DNA of 10,742 nt from Aureococcus anophagefferens (taxonomy: Eukaryota > Sar > Pelagophyceae > Pelagomonadales > Pelagomonadaceae), in contig NW_008705718.1 in the NCBI RefSeq assembly GCF_000186865.1, forward strand, positions 1 to 10,742, written 5' to 3'. The position numbers and the translations under genes are program-made. Shown piece after piece: positions 6,431 to 10,742 of the stretch (the stretch's first letter is position 1; each line of letters opens with the position of its first letter). The notes under the pieces are model-generated. The model searched no databases. It saw only the letters and a program-made list of their open reading frames with translations, and was not told where the DNA came from.

Positions 6431-6497
6431 TGATGATAGGTGGTCTAAACTCACTAACTCGTTACCGGAAACATATTGTACTGCCGTAAATGCAATT

Positions 6498-6624
6498 TCC
6501 GTCCACTTGGCCTTTCGTATCTCCCACTAGCCTGAGCTAAAGGAAGCAAGTAAGATCCTCCCTCGAGGGGAGGTTGAGCTCAGTTTCAATTAAATATGCC
6601 AGGATGAAGGCCGACGGACCGCGC
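6498..6624 (+). repeat. Repeat A, inner left copy
   Basis: Same content as the 6119 copy but ends at cgcgc, where the recombinase-specific sequence begins; the last ~23 bases (ttggatggcgcagccacctc and on) are missing. It supplies an in-frame ATG at 6604-6606 to the recombinase reading frame. Confidence 0.85.
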
Positions 6625-7392
6625 AGGCTAGGAGACGCCTCTGCCGGAATAACAGCTGCAGCGAACAGTCAAGTGGAGAAGCTTATGGGCGGAATTACGA
6701 AGCGGAGCGGTAGCAAGTCTCTGTCCGACCCGCTGATGATAAGTAGGTTTGAAGAGCTGAGAGTTTGCATGCTGACCTATTGCGGTAACAATCCACCAAC
6801 CGCAGGCGTTTGTGCGGGTTACCCAGCCGGACGAGCATTGGCGGTGTGGTCCACGAGGACAAGGTCCTCCGCATGGAGCATCTCCACATCTTCCAGGCAG
6901 GTCACAAGTTGGGGTGGGAACAAATTATGGCAGCGGACGAGTTGGTCATCCACATCCCAGGCTCCAAAACAGACATCTACAACGACGGTTACAAGCTCAA
7001 TATCAAACTGCGAGCAGGTGACACGCCGTCTGACATCAACCCGTTATGCCTCCTTAGGCAGCTGTACACAATGAACCCAGCCCGCTTCGGAGCCAACGGG
7101 TCCAAGCGGCCCGTGTTCTGCTTAGCCTGCGGTAGGGTCCTGGAGCGTAGCACAGTTAACACAGCGCTCAAAGCAGCGGCGGTGGCTCTGGGTCTGGACC
7201 CTGCTGATCACGCCACCCATTCGCTGCGGAGCTACAGCCTTGTATGCCATGGGGTGGCCCCCTTCAAAGATCCAGCGTCGAGGGCGGTGGCTGTCTGATT
7301 GTTGGTTACTGTATATTTGGCCGGACAGGGAGGAGGCAACAGGTCTCATGGAAGACGTGGTCTCCAGTCCGGCCCCCTTGTTCCATATTTAA
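6604..7392 (+). pseudogene. Broken tyrosine recombinase (Crypton/phage-integrase-like)
   Basis: The signal is spread over two frames. 6604-6800 (frame of 6604): MKADGPR from repeat A, then VEKLMGGITKRSGSKSLSDP and FEELRVCM, like the core-binding helices of this family. 6789-7229 (frame of 6789): LPSRTSIGG (candidate first catalytic Arg), KVLRMEHLHIF, ADELVIHIPGSKTDIYN (catalytic Lys strand), PLCLLRQLY and HATHSLR (the HxxR box, 7218-7229). 7228-7392 (frame of 6604 again): GATALYAMGWP, RRGRW, then DCWLLYIWPD with the nucleophile Tyr at 7312-7314, ending FHI at TAA 7390. At the last switch the residues normally following HSLR are missing, consistent with a small out-of-frame deletion. The first switch has also lost sequence. 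The catalytic set is otherwise present, so inactivation is fairly recent or the copy is non-autonomous. Confidence 0.75.
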
Positions 7393-7435
7393 AAAAAAAG
7401 AAAAATTACTTTCCTCATTATGTTGCAGAAGTATG

Positions 7436-7564
7436 GCTGAGGTGGCTGCGCCATCCAAGCGCGGTCCGTCGGCCTTCATCCTGGCATATTTAATTGAAAC
7501 TGAGCTCAACCTCCCCTCGAGGGAGGATCTTACTTGCTTCCTTTAAGGCCAAGTGGACGGAAAT
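7436..7564 (-). repeat. Repeat A, inner right copy (inverted)
   Basis: Minus-strand copy, complete at its gcagccacctcagc end (7436) but lacking the 24-base cassette tcgtatctcccactagcctg+agct that the left inner copy carries; ggcctt joins aaaggaagc directly near 7541-7546. Confidence 0.85.
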
Positions 7565-7876
7565 TGCATTTACGGCAGTACAATATGTTTCCGGTAACGA
7601 GTTAGTGAGTTCATCATCCAGCTAAATAAAACTGCTGGTTGTGGTGGTCCTCTCCCAGCTCGCCGCTTCCCCGGGGTCCGGGGTGGCGCGGCTTATATTT
7701 TTTTGGCCCGCCCACCACCCTCCTTCGGCACAGATGAAGCACCCGCCCTGCCCTACCCTCCTCCATCCCCGCTGAGGTGGCTGCGCCATCCAAGCGCGGT
7801 CCGTCGGCCTTCATCCTGGCATATTTAATTGAAACTGAGCTCAACCTCCCCTCGAGGGAGGATCTTACTTGCTTCC
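7459..7876 (-). repeat. Right arm of the large inverted repeat (A-C-B-A on plus strand)
   Basis: 418 bases matching the left arm 6170-6624 in reverse complement. Contains inner A (from 7436), C (about 7565-7612), B (about 7616-7770, TTATA at 7693-7697) and outer A (7771-7876). Outer matching ends at gcttcc (7871-7876), the same point as ggaagc at 6170. The sequence beyond (7877 on) is unrelated to that left of 6170. Confidence 0.9.
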
Positions 7877-7964
7877 CTTATTGCCGGCCTCTCCTCTCCC
7901 GGACCCGACAATACAGTCTTTGTCGGTGAGCACGTCACCGTTCGATATACATGGGGGCATCGCA

Positions 7965-8190
7965 TCACGTTGCCCACTTCATCAATTTTTGTTTGTTTTT
8001 GACGCACGCCGTCCGAGCGCCCGGATCAATGGTGCTCTCGAGCACGTGCTTAGAGTACGCTTGGCCGGTGCCCGTTGTCACCGCCTCCCAAACCTGAGGG
8101 CCAAGGTTTGCTACCTTAGTCGACGCATCCGTGATCTTAACCAAACCGTCGCCGCTCTGTCCGTCGAGGTCGATCGCCCGCCAGCGCCGA
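7965..8190 (-). other. Open frame past the propeller relic, possible C-terminal remnant
   Basis: The frame reads AIDLDGQSGDGLVKITDAST and continues to WEAVTTGTGQAYSKHVLE, ending TGA at 7967-7965, about 75 codons. AIDLDG...GDG fits the start of another VCBS blade, so it may continue the propeller gene in a third frame; the rest is not recognised. It could also be a chance open frame in GC-rich DNA. Confidence 0.3.
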
Positions 8191-8995
8191 AGGACTCGGA
8201 CCTGTCGTTCTCGTACCAGGCGACCGTGTCGTCACGGTAGGACGCCGACAGCGCGTCCATGTCGCCGTCGTCGTCGACATGGCGAAGACGGAGTAAGCTT
8301 CGTCCGCGAGCGTCGTAATGGCGCGCTCCGTGAAGGACTGGGAGCCATCGTTCTCATACCACGCGACTGTGTCGTAGCCTGCGTCTGCTGATGGCACGTC
8401 GACATCGCCGTCGCCGTCGACGTCGATCGCGAAGACAGAGAACGCGCCGTACGCCAGCGTCTTGATGATGCGCTCGGCAAAGAACTGGGACCCGTCGTTC
8501 TCGTACTACGCGACCGTGTCGTCGTTGTAGGACGCCGAGAGCGCGTCCACGTCGCCGTCGCCGTCGACGATCGTAAAGACTGAGTTGGCGCCTTCGGCGG
8601 ATTTGGTGATGATCCTCACCGAGAACGAGACGCTGGCGCAGCTCACGGTCGGCCGCGGAGTCGGTGCGGCGGTGATCGTCGGCGCGGGACTCGCAGTCGG
8701 CGCGGGGCTCGCGGACGGCGCGTGCGTGGCGCAGTCGCTCTCGTACCAGGCGACATTCTCCGACAGCGCGTCTACGTCCCCGTCTCCGTCGAGGTTGATC
8801 GCGAAGACAACAAAAGCGTAGTCCACGAGCGTCATGATGATGTGCTCCGTGAAGGACTGGGAGCCGTCGTTCTCGTAGCATGCGATAGTGCCCTCGCCCC
8901 GAGCATCGCCCGACGACGTCGAGAACACGTCCACGTCGCCGTCGCCGTCGACGTCGATCGCAAAAATAGACTGGGTCACGCCTCTTGGACAAGAA
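8185..8995 (-). pseudogene. Decayed VCBS/FG-GAP beta-propeller protein
   Basis: At least five blades of the form FAIDVDGDGDVD...(TVAWYENDGSQSFTEH)...IITTLAD can be read from 8995 down. DxDGDGDxD is the calcium-binding loop of VCBS/FG-GAP repeats found in integrin-like and secreted algal proteins. Lesions: TAG at 8508-8506 where the blade pattern requires Trp (VA-*-YENDGS), and a four-base loss near 8279 that shifts the frame within FAIDVDGD; beyond it DGDMDALSAS...TVAWYEND is read in the next frame. No start Met or signal peptide is found; the frame opens from a TGA just upstream in AT-richer DNA. A Pro/Ala/Thr-rich stretch (THAPSASPAPTASPAP) interrupts one blade. Sequencing error is an alternative for either lesion. 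Confidence 0.75.
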
Positions 8996-9120
8996 TCTCC
9001 CCTTTTGGTAGTAGTTTTATGCTGATTTAGGACTCATTTCTCCGATTTTGGTAATATTATTGTGATTTAGGACTCATTTCTCCCTTTATGGTACATTTTG
9101 TTAATGGACTCCCTTTTCCC
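8994..9120. repeat. 40-bp tandem repeat
   Basis: tgatttaggactcatttctc recurs at 9023 and 9063, exactly 40 bases apart, each followed by a (C/G)xTTTxGGTA word; weaker partial units flank it (tctccccttttggtag at 8996, ggactcccttttccc at 9106). It directly abuts the broken 5' end of the propeller gene. Confidence 0.7.
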
Positions 9121-9637
9121 AAAATGGTAGAAAAGCCGTGCCCACGCTCGCTTGGTTAGGTTCAGCCGAGAATCCGTCAAGGGAAACATTAACCTACCCT
9201 CCTAAATCCTGTGATTTTACTTGACCTTTTGTATGTGGCTACAGTGGTCAAACCACCGCATTCTTGTTTGGAAATTTCTGATTACTTTTAATGAGTGATT
9301 TAAAGCGAGCGCAGAGCAACCTCAATCAAACGAGTGGCCGATAGCTCGCGAAGCGAGCTTGCCGGCCGTATGGCTTAGTCGCCTACTTGTATCTTTTGTA
9401 TGAGGATACGTGGAAAAGGTATCCTCTTCTTTCTTTTCTCTTGCACACTTCAGTGACCGAGGAGTCTGGGGGTTGCGTTCGCATCTCACCGCTTAGTGTC
9501 GCTAGATCCCCGCCGGTTGGTAGGGCAGTGTAAATATCTACCTTTCTAGTCTACTGCAGTGAAGGCGCTTACATTCCTTTACATAAGCAATGAACTCTAT
9601 TACAATTAGCTTGAGCTTTTTTTTAAAATATTGTGCC
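9121..9637. other. Gene-free stretch with two hairpins
   Basis: No open frame of note on either strand. It holds AGCTCGC-gaa-GCGAGCT near 9352-9368, and GAGGATAC (9402-9409) / GTATCCTC (9419-9426) with a nine-base loop, followed by a pyrimidine-rich tract (tcttctttcttttctctt). The remainder shows nothing I can support. Confidence 0.4.
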
Positions 9638-9776
9638 GAGGAGGGTAGGGCAGCCCTGGCGGGTGCTTCATTTGCGCCGAAGGAGGGCTAAAAAAAAAAA
9701 CGTGCCACCCCGGTCCCCGGGGCCCCGGGAAGCAGCGAGCTGGAGAGACCACCACCAGCAGTTTTATTTAGCTAGA
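9638..9776 (+). repeat. Repeat B, diverged third copy
   Basis: Shares gaggagggtagggcag, gggtgcttcat, gccgaaggaggg, an A-run, gccaccccgg, ccccggg and agcagttttatttagct with 6276-6430 in the same order, with indels. The TATAA of the other copies is replaced by a pure A-run (taaaaaaaaaacg). It ends just before the ORF at 9790. Confidence 0.75.
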
Positions 9777-9789
9777 TTACATTGGTCGG

Positions 9790-10191
9790 GTGGTGCACCA
9801 GTTGGTGCGTGAGAATCATCTGCAGCTAGTTGAGTTTCCTGATTTTGAAGCAGCTGTGGCGGCGCTGTCGCAAGCTGTTCAGAACCGGGCTGTGGAGACG
9901 GGCGTCGAATTGTCGATTTGTGACGAGGAGCGGGCACCTGACCAAGTCGTGGGTGATTTTCGGGTGAATGACAAGGAGTTGAGTGCTCCTGTCACTATGG
10001 CACAGGTCCAGAGCATGTTGGATACGCGAGATGCGACCAACGAGCGAGACTTCGAGACGATGCTGGACAAGAATAATGTAACGTTAACAGCCAGCATTAC
10101 AGAGATAGTGAAGCAGCAACTGACAGAAGCGCTCGCGGCGGCCCGCGAGCGGCCGCCGCAGGCCGCGGCCCCGGCGCCAAAATCCGTTTAG
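9790..10191 (+). CDS. Element-associated protein, possibly gag-like; start and 3' end uncertain
   Basis: 134 codons to TAG 10189-10191, no ATG near the front: the frame opens after TAG at 9769-9771 and the first Met codon is internal (9998, MAQVQSML). The product is acidic and helical, starting RENHLQLVEFPDFEAAVAAL, with a C-terminal helix (ITEIVKQQLTEALAAARE) and a Pro/Ala tail. It follows repeat B by 14 bases and has a relic copy at 1417, so it belongs to a dispersed element. Right after the A-run at 10179-10182, the frame one base back stays open (KIRLGNLDPNKKTGLVELGF and on) to TAG 10350-10352, so the original protein was probably longer and one A has been lost, or the frames are linked by recoding. 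Family not recognised. Confidence 0.5.
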   Translation: MVHQLVRENHLQLVEFPDFEAAVAALSQAVQNRAVETGVELSICDEERAPDQVVGDFRVNDKELSAPVTMAQVQSMLDTRDATNERDFETMLDKNNVTLTASITEIVKQQLTEALAAARERPPQAAAPAPKSV

Positions 10192-10352
10192 GTAATCTTG
10201 ATCCTAATAAGAAAACGGGGTTGGTAGAGTTGGGGTTCGTCAGCCTGTCGTGCCTGTTGAAGGTGAAAACCACACTAGAAGAAGACAAGCTTGGAATACC
10301 AGAACTTGACGCTAGGTTCAATGTGAGGTTGGCTGTACCAAATATTGCATAG
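10182..10352 (+). pseudogene. Probable frameshifted continuation of the 9790 ORF
   Basis: Open frame starting RLGNLDPNKKTGLVELGFVS and running to TAG at 10350. Composition and position make it a natural extension of the ORF ending at 10191. The last 25 codons overlap the end of the minus-strand ORF at 10275, and only one of the two is likely to be coding there. Confidence 0.35.
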
Positions 10353-10742
10353 CCACCGAGGCACCGTCCAATAATCAGAGCAGTCCGTGTTCAGCACCTC
10401 ATACATATCTTGATTGACCGCACTACAACTCTCCTGGCCGCTGTCCTGATACTGTTGAAACTTGTCCCTTAACGCGTTATGTATGCGGATGCTTTTGGCT
10501 TGAAATAGCGCGTACGCAGTTTTGACTAAATTCGGAAAAATCATCTTGAAAAATCTCGCCACCGTCGATTCTGATAATTTCTTGTAATTATAAAAATCAT
10601 CTAGGTAGACGGCGAATGCCATTAAAATCGGGTGGTTGACGTTCCCGGCAAAATACTTGTATGACATCCAAGTCATGACATCCGCTTTATCACCGCGAAC
10701 TGACAGCGATACACTGGGGCCTTGGATTTTGACTGCGTGCCA
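10275..10742 (-). CDS. Unrecognised ORF, 5' end beyond the window
   Basis: 155 codons open from the right edge to TAA/TAG-type stop at 10275, ending FWYSKLVFF. Composition is ordinary: Tyr/Phe/Trp-rich, mostly helical, with a YKYFAGNVNHPILMAFAV segment, a basic helix region (RIHNALRDKFQQYQ) and a Cys/Trp-containing end (CSDYWTVPRWLCNIWY). No signal peptide or membrane helix is evident. No motif lets me assign a family; element-encoded or viral origin is possible given the neighbours. Confidence 0.5.
   Translation of the reverse strand, partial: WHAVKIQGPSVSLSVRGDKADVMTWMSYKYFAGNVNHPILMAFAVYLDDFYNYKKLSESTVARFFKMIFPNLVKTAYALFQAKSIRIHNALRDKFQQYQDSGQESCSAVNQDMYEVLNTDCSDYWTVPRWLCNIWYSQPHIEPSVKFWYSKLVFF

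Larger units (their letters stand above)
6170..6624 (+). repeat. Left arm of a large inverted repeat (A-B-C-A)
   Basis: Reverse complement of 7459-7876 with very few differences: a 12-base segment (taggtggtctaa, near 6434) and a 24-base segment (cassette near 6513-6536) are present here and absent on the right, plus one base in an A-run. Order is A (to 6275), B (6276-6430), C (about 6431-6497) and A again (6498-6624). Both arms point toward the recombinase relic between them. Confidence 0.9.

Noticed and set aside
6119..7876. CRISPR array or tandem direct-repeat array
   Set aside because: Repeats are few, long and in inverted A-B-C-A order with no regular spacers.
8354..8992. 212-aa Arg-rich minus-strand frame over the propeller gene
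   Set aside because: It is the shifted reading of DGDGD-encoding GC-rich DNA; RRRRRR runs are typical shadows of such repeats.
9455..9490. tRNA-like T-arm (ggttgcgttcgcatc)
   Set aside because: The flanking bases do not form a T-stem and no acceptor or anticodon arm can be folded around it.

Overview
The window reads as nuclear DNA of a eukaryotic microbe, most likely a marine microalga of the stramenopile/pelagophyte type. That assignment is inference: the sequence shows a GT-AG intron, Ty1/copia and tyrosine-recombinase transposon remnants, a TA-flanked MITE, GC-rich genes of eukaryotic families (PARP, glycine-rich-domain-like, VCBS/FG-GAP propeller), and no rRNA, tRNA or bacterial operon signals apart from one AT-rich island. 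Base composition is mosaic. GC-rich host-like blocks (about 2970-3505, 4690-6040, 8030-8980) alternate with neutral repeat-rich DNA and one strongly AT-rich block (about 3507-4684).

Layout. 1-462: 5' part of a minus-strand gene with one intron, running off the left edge; a 164-bp MITE (475-638) sits just in front of it. 640-1690: dispersed-repeat pieces, a minus-strand Ty1/copia polymerase relic (1027-1281) and a short relic of a protein seen again at 9790. 1693-2877: two in-frame minus-strand ORFs, both with the ubiquitin-tail-like motif RLRGGG followed by acidic runs; the larger carries two tandem C8 zinc domains. 2956-3552: a GRDP-like protein. 3507-4684: AT-rich island with three minus-strand reading frames, two overlapping as TAATG, the outer two apparently cut by the island edges. 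4685-6031: a PARP-type ADP-ribosyltransferase with an FG-repeat N-terminus.

6119-7876: the most structured part. Two nearly identical inverted arms (6170-6624 and 7459-7876), each built as A-B-C-A, enclose a broken tyrosine recombinase whose RxxR-side motifs and catalytic Tyr can still be read across frames. 7965-8995: a decayed VCBS/FG-GAP propeller gene on the minus strand. 8993-9635: noncoding DNA with a 40-bp tandem repeat and two strong hairpins. 9638-9776: third copy of repeat B, placed directly before a gag-like or element-encoded ORF (9790-10191) that appears frameshifted. 10275-10742: an unrecognised minus-strand ORF running off the right edge.

The window is best seen as an accessory, transposon-rich region. 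The strongest candidates for something new are the A-B-C-A inverted-repeat recombinase element, the RLRGGG/zinc protein pair, and the AT-rich island with small inverted repeats at its edges.
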